Assembly: GCA_965242905.1 (NCBI GenBank)
Contig: CBDETM010000002.1
Span: forward strand, 2,728,001 to 2,792,000
Direction of reading: 5' to 3'
DNA from: Bin5 sp965242905
Lineage (GTDB): Bacteria > Chloroflexota > Anaerolineae > Caldilineales > Caldilineaceae
Length of the DNA stretch: 64,000 bases
A program made the position numbers and the translations under genes. The notes beneath the pieces were generated by a model. The model was not told where the DNA came from and made no database searches. It saw nothing but the letters and a program-made list of their open reading frames with translations. This document shows positions 24,829 through 34,334 of the stretch, one piece after another. Position 1 is the stretch's first letter, and each line of letters begins with the position of its first letter.

Positions 24829-26790
24829 ATGCAGAGTGATAACCGGATTCGAGTCGGCGTTTCCTGGCTATTCGCCCGCCTCTACGGGTGCAGGGACATG
24901 GGAGGACGTATTGTTTGCTGTGCCGTCCTGCTGGCCCTCTGCGCGCTCACGGTTATCGCCCTCAGCTCTGCCGACGCCCTTGCCCATGAATCGGAAACGA
25001 CCTGGGACGCCGACTACTGGGACAACACAACGCTAACCGGCGATGCCGTCATCTCGCGCGAGGATGATACGCTGGATTTTGATTGGGGCGACGGCTCGCC
25101 GGGCACCGGTATCTCCGCAGATCGGTTCTCGGCCCGCTGGGAACGCCATCTCAACATCTCCGCAGAAGATGCCGGCAACTACATCTTTACCGTCGATGTC
25201 GATGACGGCGTGCGGCTCTGGGTGGACGGCGTTCTGAAAATCGATAGCTGGATCGAACAGGCGAAAGCCTCCTACGAGGCCAGATTGCCCCTGTCGGAAG
25301 GGCAGCACACCATTCGCGTCGAGTACTATGAACTGACCGGCGCGGCCTCAATCTCGGTGAGTTGGGAGCGGGAGCCCGATCTGCCCACAACCTACTGGCA
25401 GGGCGAGTATTACAACAACACTACGCTCACAGGAACGCCGCATACCACACGCGGCGACGCCCGTCTCAACTTCGACTGGGGATACGACAGCCCCCTCACA
25501 GGCATCAATCAGGATGGATTCTCCGTCCGCTGGAGCAGGTCCCTGCAGTTGCCCGCAGGCGATTACCGCTTTACCGTAACGGTGGATGACGGCGTGCGGC
25601 TCCTGGTCGGCGACAGAACCCTGATCGACTTCTGGCAGGTGCAGACCCCGACAACCTACTCCCAGATCATCTACCTGGACGGCAGTGCCGTCACCGTGCG
25701 CATGGAATATTACGAAGAAACGGGGCAGGCGCAGGCAAGCTTGACCTGGAGCAGGCTGGAAACAACGCCGACGGCAACACCGGATCCCGCGGCCACGCCG
25801 GGCGCGACGACAACACCGCTGGCCACGCCCACGCCGTCGCCGACACCGCCGCCCACCTACACGCCGGCCCCAACCTCCACCCCGGCAACATCGGTAACCC
25901 CCACATCCACACCGACAATTACGCCGACGCCGACTTCCACGCCCGTTATCGTCTGGCAGGCGCTCTACTGGAATAACCGCACGCTGACTGGCAGCCCCGC
26001 TCTCGCCCGCCAGGAGTCCGCCGTTGACCACAATTGGGGCTCCGGGTCGCCTTCGTCGCCAACTATAAACGCCGACAGTTTCTCGGCCCGCTATAGTACC
26101 CAGATATCGCTCGCAGCCGGATCCTACCGCTTCGACGTTGTCTCCGACGACGGTGTGCGCTTCTTTATCGATAGCGAAAAACGGATCGACGGCTGGAGCG
26201 ATCACCCGGCGACATCATACCAATATACGCTGCAACACGACGGCGGGTCTTTGAATCTCGTTCTCGAATACTATGAACACGAGGAACTGGCGCAGGTGAA
26301 ATTGAGCTGGACCCTCGTGACAGACGCCGCCACGCCGGAGGCCTCACCTTCGCCCACCCCCACCCCGATCACAGTGACGGTAGACGACCAGGACGATGAA
26401 TTCCTGCGAGGCGGCCTCACGACCACGTGGCGAGAGGAGACAACGGGCCACTCCGACCATCTCTTCTGGACCAATAACAATGACAAGACCCGCACCGGCT
26501 ACAACTGGGGCAGATGGTCTCCCGATCTGGAAGCGGCCAGTTACGAGGTTTTCGTATACATCCCCTCCAACCATGCGACGACCGGCAACGCCCGCTACTG
26601 GATCTCACATTCAGGCGGCTTTACCCTGCGCGAGGTGGATCAGTCCCAACACTCCGACGAGTGGGTCTCCCTGGGCACATACACCTTCAGCGGCACAGAC
26701 GAGGATTACATCTCGCTGTCCGACGTCACCTACGAGACTTACCTCTCCACCAAGGTCGCCTGGGATGCGATGAAGTGGGAGAAGCAGTAA
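24829..26790 (+). CDS. Exported surface protein with three PA14 domains and a Golvesin-like C-terminal domain
   Basis: A 653-residue exported protein; ATG 24829 follows AAGGAG closely and is preferred to an in-frame ATG ten codons earlier. A hydrophobic signal segment is IVCCAVLLALCALTVIAL. Three PA14-type carbohydrate-binding modules follow, each with YWDNTTLTG or YYNNTTLTG, FDWG, RWSR/ARWERHL and VDDGVRLWVDG motifs (about 60-165, 180-290, 365-480). Thr/Pro linkers typical of Chloroflexota separate them. The last 150 residues (DDEFLRGGLTTTWREETTGH and on) resemble the Golvesin/Xly carbohydrate-binding fold. No catalytic domain is present, so it likely binds polysaccharide at the surface. It precedes the FAH-family gene by 82 bases. 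Confidence 0.85.
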   Translation: MQSDNRIRVGVSWLFARLYGCRDMGGRIVCCAVLLALCALTVIALSSADALAHESETTWDADYWDNTTLTGDAVISREDDTLDFDWGDGSPGTGISADRFSARWERHLNISAEDAGNYIFTVDVDDGVRLWVDGVLKIDSWIEQAKASYEARLPLSEGQHTIRVEYYELTGAASISVSWEREPDLPTTYWQGEYYNNTTLTGTPHTTRGDARLNFDWGYDSPLTGINQDGFSVRWSRSLQLPAGDYRFTVTVDDGVRLLVGDRTLIDFWQVQTPTTYSQIIYLDGSAVTVRMEYYEETGQAQASLTWSRLETTPTATPDPAATPGATTTPLATPTPSPTPPPTYTPAPTSTPATSVTPTSTPTITPTPTSTPVIVWQALYWNNRTLTGSPALARQESAVDHNWGSGSPSSPTINADSFSARYSTQISLAAGSYRFDVVSDDGVRFFIDSEKRIDGWSDHPATSYQYTLQHDGGSLNLVLEYYEHEELAQVKLSWTLVTDAATPEASPSPTPTPITVTVDDQDDEFLRGGLTTTWREETTGHSDHLFWTNNNDKTRTGYNWGRWSPDLEAASYEVFVYIPSNHATTGNARYWISHSGGFTLREVDQSQHSDEWVSLGTYTFSGTDEDYISLSDVTYETYLSTKVAWDAMKWEKQ

Positions 26791-26872
26791 TCGCTGTCGG
26801 TCTCCTGTGGAGAACGGCCGTTCACCTGGCTACCGAGAGGTCGTCAGTCAACACAGCAGCGGAGGAATCAAG

Positions 26873-27874
26873 ATGCGACTGGTGCAGTACCGCACAGAAG
26901 CCGGCGACCGCCGCGTGGCGATGGTCGAGAACGAAGAGACATTGCACGTTCTCAACGGGACCGAGCGGGTCTATGATCTGGCCCGGGAGGCAGGGCGCTG
27001 CGGGCGGCCGCTGACCGAGCTGGTCGAAGAACGGCTGGGCGATCAGCGGACGGAATACGGCCCGATTGCGGCAGATGGCAGACTCCTGCCACCGCTCGAT
27101 CATCCCGACCCCACCCGCCTCGTGATCAGCGGCACCGGCCTTGATCATCTCGGCAGCGCCCAGGCCCGCGATGCCATGCACCAGAATCTCAGCACCCAGG
27201 AAGAGGAGACGCTGACCGACTCAATGCGCATGTTTCGTATGGGGTTGGAAGGCGGCAAACCCGCGCCCGGACAGGTGGGTGTCGCGCCGGAGTGGTTCTA
27301 TAAGGGCGATGGCCGCTGGCTCGTGCCGCCGGGACAGCCGCTGACCATGCCGTCCTTTGCCTTGGAGGGCAGCGAAGAGCCCGAGCTCGTCGGCTGTTAC
27401 GTCATCGGCGATGACGGCGAGGTCTTGCGCGCCGGCTTTGCCCTGGGCAACGAGTTCTCCGACCACGTGCTGGAGAAGAAGAACTACCTCTACCTCGCCC
27501 ACTCCAAGCTGCGCCAGTGCTCCTGCGGGCCGGAGCTCCTGCTGGGCGACCCGCCTGCGCACATCGAGGGCACCTCACGCATCCTGCGCGACGGCCGCGA
27601 GCTGTGGTCCGCCCCATTCCTAACCGGCGAGGCCAACATGACGCACAGTCTCGCCAATATCCAGCATCATCACTTCAAGTACGCGCCCTTCCGCACGCCC
27701 GGCGACGTACATCTGCACTTCTACGGCACCGCCACCCTCAGCTTCGCCGCCGGCATCCAGACCGAGCCCGGCGACGTCTTCGAAATCAGCGCGCCCGGCT
27801 TCGGCCGGCCCTTGAGCAACGAGCTCAAGGATACGCCAGAGGCTGAGCAGCTGGTAGAGATCCGGACGCTGTAA
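26873..27874 (+). CDS. AraD1/GguC-like FAH-family protein
   Basis: A member of the fumarylacetoacetate hydrolase superfamily, 333 residues from ATG 26873, which has GGAGGAA upstream. The sequence MRLVQYRT at the start, ISGTGLDHLGSA, MFRMGLEGGKPAPGQVGVAPEWFYKG and NEFSDHVLEKKNYLYLAHSKLRQCSCGPELL is characteristic of the AraD1 branch. In known cases this branch dehydrates or otherwise processes 2-keto-3-deoxy sugar acids in non-phosphorylating pentose or deoxyhexose pathways. Metal-binding acidic residues are in the GNEFSDH segment. It may act with the lactonase and dehydrogenase genes at 34701-36960. Family firm, substrate inferred. Confidence 0.83.
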   Translation: MRLVQYRTEAGDRRVAMVENEETLHVLNGTERVYDLAREAGRCGRPLTELVEERLGDQRTEYGPIAADGRLLPPLDHPDPTRLVISGTGLDHLGSAQARDAMHQNLSTQEEETLTDSMRMFRMGLEGGKPAPGQVGVAPEWFYKGDGRWLVPPGQPLTMPSFALEGSEEPELVGCYVIGDDGEVLRAGFALGNEFSDHVLEKKNYLYLAHSKLRQCSCGPELLLGDPPAHIEGTSRILRDGRELWSAPFLTGEANMTHSLANIQHHHFKYAPFRTPGDVHLHFYGTATLSFAAGIQTEPGDVFEISAPGFGRPLSNELKDTPEAEQLVEIRTL

Positions 27875-27925
27875 GTGTTCAGGTTCCGCTTCTTCGTGGG
27901 TGCCCGCCCGCTCATGGGAAACTGA

Positions 27926-28645
27926 ATGCCTCAGAACGGTCCGACGGGCAGCAGTTCCACTTTCGACTCTCTTGACGCGCTCCACAAAGCCGCAGCCGCC
28001 TGCCGCGCCTGCCCGCGTCTGGTCGCCTGGCGCGAAGAAGTAGCCGCGACAAAGCGCCAGGCCTTCCGCGACTGGACCTACTGGGGCAAACCGGTGCCCG
28101 GCTGGGGCGATCCGCACGCACGCCTGCTCGTCCTGGGCCTCGCCCCCGGCGCGCACGGAGCCAACCGCACCGGCCGCCCGTTCACCGGCGACGGCTCCGG
28201 CAGCTTCCTCTACCCCGCCCTGCACCGCGCCGGCTTCGCCAGCGGGCCGAACAGCACACACCGCGGCGACGGCCTCGAACTGATCGACTGCTACATGACC
28301 GGCGTCGCCTATTGCGTACCGCCCAAAAACCGGCCCACCGCCGCCGAGCTGAACAACTGCCGCAGCTGGCTCGTGCAGGAGCTGGCCCTCCTGCCCCGCT
28401 TGCAAGCTGTCCTCGCGCTCGGCAAGATCGCCTTCGACGGCTACCTGCGCGCTTTACGCGAGATCGGCCACGATCTCCCTCGCCTCACCTTCTCCCACGG
28501 CGCCGCCCACGCCCTCCCCGACGGTCTCCCCCGCCTCTACGCCTCCTACCACGTCAGCCGTCAGAACACCAACACCGGCCGCCTGACCGCGGCCATGTTC
28601 GACGACGTGCTGACCTCAATCAAGACCAATCTGCAGCGCGTCTGA
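27926..28645 (+). CDS. udgB: Type 5 (UdgB) uracil-DNA glycosylase
   Basis: Removes uracil, and in known members hypoxanthine, from DNA as the first step of base excision repair. The 239-residue protein has a CRACPRL iron-sulfur-ligand start and the UDGb motif GLAPGAHGANRTGRPFTGDGSG. A cysteine in YCVPPKNRPT is another cluster ligand, and the second active-site region is SYHVSRQNTNTGRLT. In that motif most family members have HPS where this one has HVS. It begins 51 bases after the FAH gene, but a pathway connection is unlikely. Confidence 0.9.
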   Translation: MPQNGPTGSSSTFDSLDALHKAAAACRACPRLVAWREEVAATKRQAFRDWTYWGKPVPGWGDPHARLLVLGLAPGAHGANRTGRPFTGDGSGSFLYPALHRAGFASGPNSTHRGDGLELIDCYMTGVAYCVPPKNRPTAAELNNCRSWLVQELALLPRLQAVLALGKIAFDGYLRALREIGHDLPRLTFSHGAAHALPDGLPRLYASYHVSRQNTNTGRLTAAMFDDVLTSIKTNLQRV

Positions 28646-28785
28646 CCCCCAGTTGCTACCCATATCGCGCCGTCACCGTAAACTGAATGTCTGCGCCGCA
28701 ACAAAACGTGCGCGCCAGCGTATAAACGTAAGAAACTCCTCACTCTTCCTCCAAGGAAAGGAGCACAATGGGGGGAGTCAGTGTG

Positions 28786-28822
28786 GCTCTCTTTTCTCTC
28801 TCCTCTTCACTCTCTCCTCAAA
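28786..28822 (+). repeat. CT-rich tract before the DUF418 start
   Basis: A stretch made almost only of C and T (ending CTTCACTCTCTCCTC) sits just before the AAAGGAAC ribosome site. A near-identical tract in the opposite orientation precedes the MFS gene at 31345-31381. Similar tracts occur at 2975, 20241 and 34335. Confidence 0.55.
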
Positions 28823-28831
28823 GGAACTTGT

Positions 28832-30094
28832 ATGTCCACCGCATCGGCCCAGCCTGTAACCGCTCCGGTCCGCCCAACCGAACGGATCGTCGCCATCGAC
28901 ATCCTGCGCGGCTTCGCCCTGCTCGGCATTCTGATCATGAACATCCAGGGCTTCGCCATGCCCGCAGCCGCCTACGCCAACCCGACCGTCTACGGCGACC
29001 TGACCGGGGCCAACCGCTGGGTGTGGACCCTGAGCCACGTCTTAGCCGATCAGAAGTTCATGACCATCTTTTCCCTGCTCTTCGGCGCCGGCATCGTCCT
29101 CATGAGCGAAAAGCTGGACGCACGCGGACAGCGCGCCTGGGGCCTGCACTACCGGCGCACCTTCTGGCTGCTCGTCTTCGGCCTGGGCCACGCCTACCTG
29201 CTCTGGTCCGGCGACATTCTCGTGGCCTATGCGCTGTGCGGTTTCTGGGTCTACTGGCTGCGCCGTCTGCGGCCCCGCTGGCAGATGGCGCTGGGCATTT
29301 TCGTCGTGTCGATCCCTGCTCTGATCCTGCTGGCTACAAGCCTGACCATGCAGTTTACGCCTCCTGAAATGCTGCAGGAGCTACGGGCCGACTGGCAACC
29401 AGCTTCCGAGACGATCACCGAGGAGGTGGCCTCCTACCGGGGCAGCTGGCTGACGCAGATGGATGCCCGCGTGCCCAGGTCCGCCGAATTCCAGACGGTC
29501 GGGCTGCTGTACTGGGGGCTCTGGCGCGCCGGGGGACTGATGATGATGGGGATGGCACTGTACCGCTGGGGCGTTCTCACAGGTAGTCGTTCGCGCGGCT
29601 TCTACGTCAGTATGGTTATCCTCGGTCTCGCCATCGGCCTGCCTGTCGTGAGCTGGGGCGTCGTCCAGAACTTCGCCAACAACTGGACGATGGAGTTCTC
29701 CAAGTTTGGCCCCGGTGCGCAGCCGAACTACTGGGGTAGCCTCTTCGTCAGCGCCGCCTACATCGGGCTCCTGATGCTGTTCGCCCGCACGCGCGCCCTG
29801 TCCTGGCTGCAGAACGCGCTGGCCGCGGTGGGGCGGACCGCCTTGTCGAACTACCTGTTGCAGACAATCTTGGCCACGGCCATCTTCTACGGCCACGGCT
29901 TGGGGCTGTTCGGTTCGGTCGAGCGGGTGGGGCAGATCGGCATTGTCGCCGTGATCTGGGCGTTCCAACTGGTGGTGTCACCGCTATGGCTGCGCTACTA
30001 CCGCTTCGGGCCCTTCGAATGGCTGTGGCGTTCGCTCAGCTACTGGCGCTTTCAGCCGATGCAGGCCCGCAAGACAGCGCCGGCGCCATCATGA
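28832..30094 (+). CDS. DUF418-family polytopic membrane protein
   Basis: A 420-residue inner-membrane protein; ATG 28832 is chosen because AAAGGAAC lies just upstream, and a longer frame would translate the CT-rich tract. The N-terminus has the family hallmark RIVAIDILRGFALLGILIMN, and about ten membrane segments follow. The C-terminal DUF418 part contains AAVGRTALSNYLLQT and ends with a segment rich in Arg and aromatic residues (YYRFGPFEWLWRSLSYW). The family is related to acyltransferase-like membrane proteins; its function has not been established. It converges with the MFS gene, with only ten bases between the stops. Confidence 0.88.
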   Translation: MSTASAQPVTAPVRPTERIVAIDILRGFALLGILIMNIQGFAMPAAAYANPTVYGDLTGANRWVWTLSHVLADQKFMTIFSLLFGAGIVLMSEKLDARGQRAWGLHYRRTFWLLVFGLGHAYLLWSGDILVAYALCGFWVYWLRRLRPRWQMALGIFVVSIPALILLATSLTMQFTPPEMLQELRADWQPASETITEEVASYRGSWLTQMDARVPRSAEFQTVGLLYWGLWRAGGLMMMGMALYRWGVLTGSRSRGFYVSMVILGLAIGLPVVSWGVVQNFANNWTMEFSKFGPGAQPNYWGSLFVSAAYIGLLMLFARTRALSWLQNALAAVGRTALSNYLLQTILATAIFYGHGLGLFGSVERVGQIGIVAVIWAFQLVVSPLWLRYYRFGPFEWLWRSLSYWRFQPMQARKTAPAPS

Positions 30095-30104
30095 TCGGCG
30101 GCCA

Positions 30105-31328
30105 CTAGCCGCCGGTCGCAGCCGGCTCCGCGCCCACCGCCGACGCCTTCTTCAGCGTCTCCGGCACAAACAACCCCAAAATCGATCCAGCCCCCAAACC
30201 AATAACGGCGATAACATAGATCGACGGCACCAGGCTCAACGCGTCGGCAATCGTACCGACGATAATCGGGGCGCTCGTGTGACCGGTATCTCCTATCAGC
30301 CGCCACAGCCCCAAAAACGCGCCCATGCCCTCCCCTTTCGGCGGCGCCAGGTCCGCGCCCAACGTCAGCATCGTCCCCGAGCCAAGCCCGTTGCCGAAAC
30401 CGATCAGCGATGTGACCGCCAGCAGCGCCGCAAAGGAGCCCGTAAGCGGTATCAGGGCCATTCCCAGCCCCTGCAACAAAAAGGAAGGCACGTAGGCGAA
30501 CTTGCGCCCGAACCGGTCCATCACTAAGCCCGCCGGATAGAACATTGACATATCCACGGCCGCAGCGATCCCCATCACCAGACCGATTCTGTCGACCTCC
30601 AGACCCAGGATCGATGCAGCGTACAACGGAATTATGCTCTGCCGTCCGGCGCGGATCGTCTGCGCGCAGATCATGCCGAAACCGGCCGGCGTCACCAGCC
30701 AGACATTGCGGCGCAGAAAAGTAAACATGCGTCCATAGGAAAGCGCCATCGACGCCTGTTGTTTCGACGGCACTTCGGCCAGACTGTCGTGAACGAACAG
30801 GAGCGGAAAGATCAACGCCAGCAGCGCGATAACGCCGCAGACGGCAAAGGCGGTATGCATGCCCGCCTCCGCGCTGAGATATCCGCCTGTAATCGGGCCC
30901 GCGAACATGCCAATGCGGTTGACGCCGCCGAAGATCGAAATGGCCCGCCCGCGACTGGCGTTGAGCGTATTGTTGGCCAGGTATGCGTGCCGGGAGACGT
31001 TCCACAACGCCGCGCCGGCCCCAATCGAGATCCCGCACATCACCAGCGTGATGAAGCGCATGGACAAGCTCAGCGCCAGCATCCCCAGCCCCATCACGCA
31101 GATACCGATAATCATCGAAAGACGGTTTTCGATGCGGTCCTGAATGCCCCCGGCGGGCAGGTCTGCAAGCAGCGTTCCAATACCGTAACTGCCCAGCACA
31201 ATGCCGATCAGGCTGAAGGACAGCCCCAGGTCGATCACGTATACCGGCAGCAGCAGCGCCAGCATCCCCTGGCAGAAGGATAAGATGAAGGTGGGAACGT
31301 AGACAGCGTAGAATAGCTGCGAGCGCAC
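30105..31328 (-). CDS. MFS transporter
   Basis: A 407-residue major facilitator superfamily permease with about twelve membrane segments; GAGGAGATC precedes the GTG start at 31328. The signature loop between segments 2 and 3 is LPAGGIQDRIENRLSM, and its second-half counterpart is GLVMDRFGRKFAYV. The two six-helix halves flank a short central loop near residue 185. It belongs to the drug/sugar antiporter-like group, but the substrate is unknown. It is upstream of no operon partner; xylB ends 87 bases above its start. Confidence 0.87.
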   Translation of the reverse strand: MRSQLFYAVYVPTFILSFCQGMLALLLPVYVIDLGLSFSLIGIVLGSYGIGTLLADLPAGGIQDRIENRLSMIIGICVMGLGMLALSLSMRFITLVMCGISIGAGAALWNVSRHAYLANNTLNASRGRAISIFGGVNRIGMFAGPITGGYLSAEAGMHTAFAVCGVIALLALIFPLLFVHDSLAEVPSKQQASMALSYGRMFTFLRRNVWLVTPAGFGMICAQTIRAGRQSIIPLYAASILGLEVDRIGLVMGIAAAVDMSMFYPAGLVMDRFGRKFAYVPSFLLQGLGMALIPLTGSFAALLAVTSLIGFGNGLGSGTMLTLGADLAPPKGEGMGAFLGLWRLIGDTGHTSAPIIVGTIADALSLVPSIYVIAVIGLGAGSILGLFVPETLKKASAVGAEPAATGG

Positions 31329-31344
31329 AGGATCTCCTCAGATT

Positions 31345-31381
31345 TGGAGAAGAGAGTGAAGAGGAGAGAGGAAAGAGAGAA
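31345..31381 (-). repeat. CT-rich tract before the MFS start
   Basis: On the coding (minus) strand this is a CT-only stretch, CTCTCCTCTTCACTCTCTTC in its core, just upstream of the MFS ribosome site. It is the mirror partner of the tract before the DUF418 gene. Confidence 0.55.
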
Positions 31382-31415
31382 TAACTTCCACGCCTCACTC
31401 CCTATCCATCAATTC

Positions 31416-32915
31416 TCACCCCTCGCTCTGGCGCACGCCATCGAACGTTGCTCGCAGCGCCGGGTAGAGGCCTTGGTAGAGTTCGTAGAAGTCATCGTAG
31501 GCAGCAATGGCGTCGGCGTTGGGCGAAGTGGAGCCGGTGACGCGGATCGTCGCCGCGCACGCGCTCTCGCCATCCTCCCAGACGCCCGCGCCCACACCGG
31601 CCAGCAGCGCCGCGCCGTAGGCCGCGCCCTCGGTCGTGTTCACCGTCACCAGCTCGCTGCCCAGCACATCCGCCAGGATCTGCCGCCACAGCGGGCTGCG
31701 CGCGCCGCCCCCGCTCACCCGCACCTGGCGGATCTCCCCCAGTCCGACGCCCTGCATCAGCGTGAAGCTGTCCCGCAAGCCAAAGGCCACGCCTTCCAGC
31801 ACGGAGCGGGTCATGTGGGCCAGCCCGTGGCGGACCGTCAGACCGACGAACGCGCCGCGGGCGAAGGGGTCCGGGTGTGGTGTCCGTTCTCCCGTCAGAT
31901 AGGGCAGAAAGAGCAGCCCCTCGCTGCCGATAGGAATGTCTGCGGCGGGGGCCACCAGGTCGTCGAACTCCACGCCGGGCGCCAAGGTATCCCGGTGCCA
32001 GCGCAGACTGCCCGCGGCTGAGAGCATAACCCCCATCAGATGCCACTTGTCCGGCAGCGCGTGGGGGAAGGCGTGCAGGCGCCCTTCCGGTTCGAAGAAA
32101 GGCTCGTTCGCGGTCGCGAACACGACCCCCGACGTGCCCAGCGTCAGCGCCACGAGCCCCTCCTCGATCGCGCCCACGCCCATCCCCTGCGCCGACTGAT
32201 CGCCCCCGCCCCCGACTACCGGAGTGCCTGCGCGCAGCCCCGTGGCCTCTGCCGCCTGCGCCGAGATCGTGCCCGTCACCTGCGTGCCTTCGTGCGTGGG
32301 GGGCAGGAACTGCGGCGGAATCTCGAGCGCGGCCAGAACCGTCGGCGACCAGTCCCGCGTCGCCAGCTCCAGCAGCGATGTGCCGCCGGCGCCGGCCTTG
32401 TCGGTGGCGAAGTCGCCGGTTAGTTTGTAGCGCACGTAGTCTTTGGGCAGAAGGATCTGACGGACGCGGCTGTAGATCTCCGGCTCGTTCTCCTTCACCC
32501 AAAGAATTTTGGGCGCGGTGAAGCCGGCCAGCGCATCGTTGCCCGTGATCCGCACCAGATTTTCCTTGCCCAGCCACAGGCGCATATCATCGCACTGTTT
32601 GCCGGTGCGCTGGTCGTTCCACAGGATGGCCGGCCGCAGCGGTACGCCGTCCTCGTCCAACAGCACCAGCCCGTGCATCTGGCCGCTCACGCCCACCGCG
32701 CCGACCTCCGCAGGATCAATGCCGGACTGCTCCAGCGCCGCCCGCATGCTCTGCACCGTGCCGTCCCACCACAGATCGGGGTGCTGTTCGCTCCACAGAG
32801 GCTGTGGCGTCTCGAATGGGTACTCAGCCGCGCCCACAGCGACGATTTCGCCCTCCCCGTCAATGATCAGTGACTTCGTAGCCGTGGTAGAGGAGTCGAT
32901 ACCAATCAAGTACAT
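31416..32915 (-). CDS. xylB: Xylulokinase
   Basis: Phosphorylates D-xylulose to xylulose 5-phosphate, the second step of xylose use. The 499-residue FGGY-family kinase starts with the phosphate-binding loop GIDSSTTATKSLIID, has VSGQMHGLVLLDEDG and ILWNDQRT (the xylulose-type phrase), and in the second half GGGGDQSAQGMGVGAI and VRVSGGGARSPLWRQILAD. The catalytic aspartate is in GGGGDQSA. xylA lies 119 bases upstream on the same strand, and a hairpin lies between the two. Identification is strong, both from sequence and from the neighbour. Confidence 0.93.
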   Translation of the reverse strand: MYLIGIDSSTTATKSLIIDGEGEIVAVGAAEYPFETPQPLWSEQHPDLWWDGTVQSMRAALEQSGIDPAEVGAVGVSGQMHGLVLLDEDGVPLRPAILWNDQRTGKQCDDMRLWLGKENLVRITGNDALAGFTAPKILWVKENEPEIYSRVRQILLPKDYVRYKLTGDFATDKAGAGGTSLLELATRDWSPTVLAALEIPPQFLPPTHEGTQVTGTISAQAAEATGLRAGTPVVGGGGDQSAQGMGVGAIEEGLVALTLGTSGVVFATANEPFFEPEGRLHAFPHALPDKWHLMGVMLSAAGSLRWHRDTLAPGVEFDDLVAPAADIPIGSEGLLFLPYLTGERTPHPDPFARGAFVGLTVRHGLAHMTRSVLEGVAFGLRDSFTLMQGVGLGEIRQVRVSGGGARSPLWRQILADVLGSELVTVNTTEGAAYGAALLAGVGAGVWEDGESACAATIRVTGSTSPNADAIAAYDDFYELYQGLYPALRATFDGVRQSEG

Positions 32916-32947
32916 TTTTCCAGCACCCCTTCTAACGTAATCTGTAG

Positions 32948-32968
32948 GGGCAACCCTTGTGGTTGCCC
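32948..32968 (-). other. Hairpin between xylA and xylB
   Basis: GGGCAACC (32948-32955) pairs perfectly with GGTTGCCC (32961-32968) around five bases. It lies in the xylA-xylB gap, where it could reduce xylB expression relative to xylA or protect the xylA 3' end. The GTAGGGGCAACC core looks like a dispersed REP-type unit, but only one copy is in this window. Confidence 0.45.
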
Positions 32969-33001
32969 TCTTGGTTGCCGCTGGCTGGCAGTGGTGTTAC
33001 C

Positions 33002-33033
33002 AAAAACTGGAAACTGAAAACTAAAAACTGCCG
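33002..33033 (-). repeat. 7-bp-period repeat directly after the xylA stop
   Basis: On the minus strand, GGC and then heptads such as AGTTTTT, AGTTTTC and AGTTTCC begin one base past the TGA of xylA. It is the same type as at 9470, 20420 and 34676. Confidence 0.6.
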
Positions 33034-33034
33034 T

Positions 33035-34195
33035 TCAAACGCCCAGCAAGAGCTCAACCACCAGCTGGTCCAACTGTTCATACGGCTTGCCGCGCCGGCC
33101 CAGCTCGTCGCGGTCAAAGGCATGCGCCTTGAGACCGGCCGCCTTTTCTGATGAGTACTTGCCTCTGAAACCGTCCATCGAGCCGTCATCGGCCGAAATC
33201 TGCGCCAGCAACGCTTGGATCTGTTCGTGCTCGCGCATCTGCTCGGCCTTCTCCTTCAGGATCAGGTACGTGCGCATACAGCCGCTGGCGAAGGCCTTCA
33301 CGTCCTCGTAGTCGGACGAGCGGTAGGCATGGGCATCGAAGTGCCGCGGGTTGTCGTAGCCGACGTCTTCCAGGAATTTGACCAGGAAGAACGCCTGCTT
33401 GATGTTGTGGCTGCCGAAGCGGAAGTCCTGATCGTAGCGGCCCAGATTCTGGTCGTTGAGGTCGATATGGAAGAGTTTGCCCGCATTCCACGCCTGCGCC
33501 ACCGCATGCGTGAAGTTCAGGCCGGCCATATGCTCGTGCGCCACCTCCGGATTCACGCCGACCATCTCCGGGTGGTCGAGCGTCTCGATGAAGGCCAGCA
33601 TGTGCCCGACCGTCGCCAGATAGAGGTCGCCGCGCGGCTCGTTCGGCTTCGGCTCCAGCGCGAAGCGCAGATCATAGCCCTGGTCCATCACATATTCACA
33701 CAGGAAGTTGAGCGCCTCCTGGAACCATTTGCCGGTATCCGCAGGGCTCTTGCTCGCATCCGTCTCCGTGCCTTCCCGCCCACCCCAGAAGACGTACGTG
33801 CTGGCGCCGCACTCAACCCCCAGGTCGATGGCCGCCATCGTCTTCTGCAGCGCAAAGGCTCGCACCTCCGGGTCGGTGCTGGTGAAAGCGCCGTCGCGAA
33901 AGGCCGGGTGCGTAAACAGATTGGTCGTCGCCATCGGCACCACGAGCCCGTTTTCGTCCAGCGCCTTCTTGAAGTCGCTCACGATCCGGTCGCGCTCGGC
34001 CGCGGTCGCGTCGATCGGGACCAGATCGTTGTCATGGAAGTTGACGCCCCACGCGCCGACCTCTCCCAGCAGCTGGACCAATTGCACCGGCGAGCGCACC
34101 TCCCGCACAGGGTCGCCGAAGGGATCGCGTCCAATGTTGCCGACGGTCCAGAGACCGAAGCTGAACTTATTTTCCGGTTTGGGTGAATAGGCCAT
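33035..34195 (-). CDS. xylA: Xylose isomerase (actinobacterial-type, class I length)
   Basis: Interconverts D-xylose and D-xylulose with two divalent metals. The 386-residue TIM-barrel protein has all the active-site regions: VNFHDNDLVP (catalytic His and Asp), YVFWGGREG, LEPKPNEPRGD (metal-binding Glu and Lys), NPEVAHEHMAGLNF, HIDLNDQNLGRYDQD (metal ligands) and HFDAH. GAGGAG precedes the ATG. Followed by xylB, it gives a complete xylose-to-xylulose-5-phosphate step. No XylR-type regulator is adjacent. Confidence 0.96.
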   Translation of the reverse strand: MAYSPKPENKFSFGLWTVGNIGRDPFGDPVREVRSPVQLVQLLGEVGAWGVNFHDNDLVPIDATAAERDRIVSDFKKALDENGLVVPMATTNLFTHPAFRDGAFTSTDPEVRAFALQKTMAAIDLGVECGASTYVFWGGREGTETDASKSPADTGKWFQEALNFLCEYVMDQGYDLRFALEPKPNEPRGDLYLATVGHMLAFIETLDHPEMVGVNPEVAHEHMAGLNFTHAVAQAWNAGKLFHIDLNDQNLGRYDQDFRFGSHNIKQAFFLVKFLEDVGYDNPRHFDAHAYRSSDYEDVKAFASGCMRTYLILKEKAEQMREHEQIQALLAQISADDGSMDGFRGKYSSEKAAGLKAHAFDRDELGRRGKPYEQLDQLVVELLLGV

Positions 34196-34334
34196 CGATA
34201 GCTCCTCGCGATTGCTTTGAGTTAATGTTTCAAGTCATGTTTGACCGCGTTTCTGGCGAACGCACGGCAGCACTGAAAATCAAGACTAACGTGACTACTC
34301 AGCCATTGGCAGTTCGCGACGCTGAACGAAGTTA

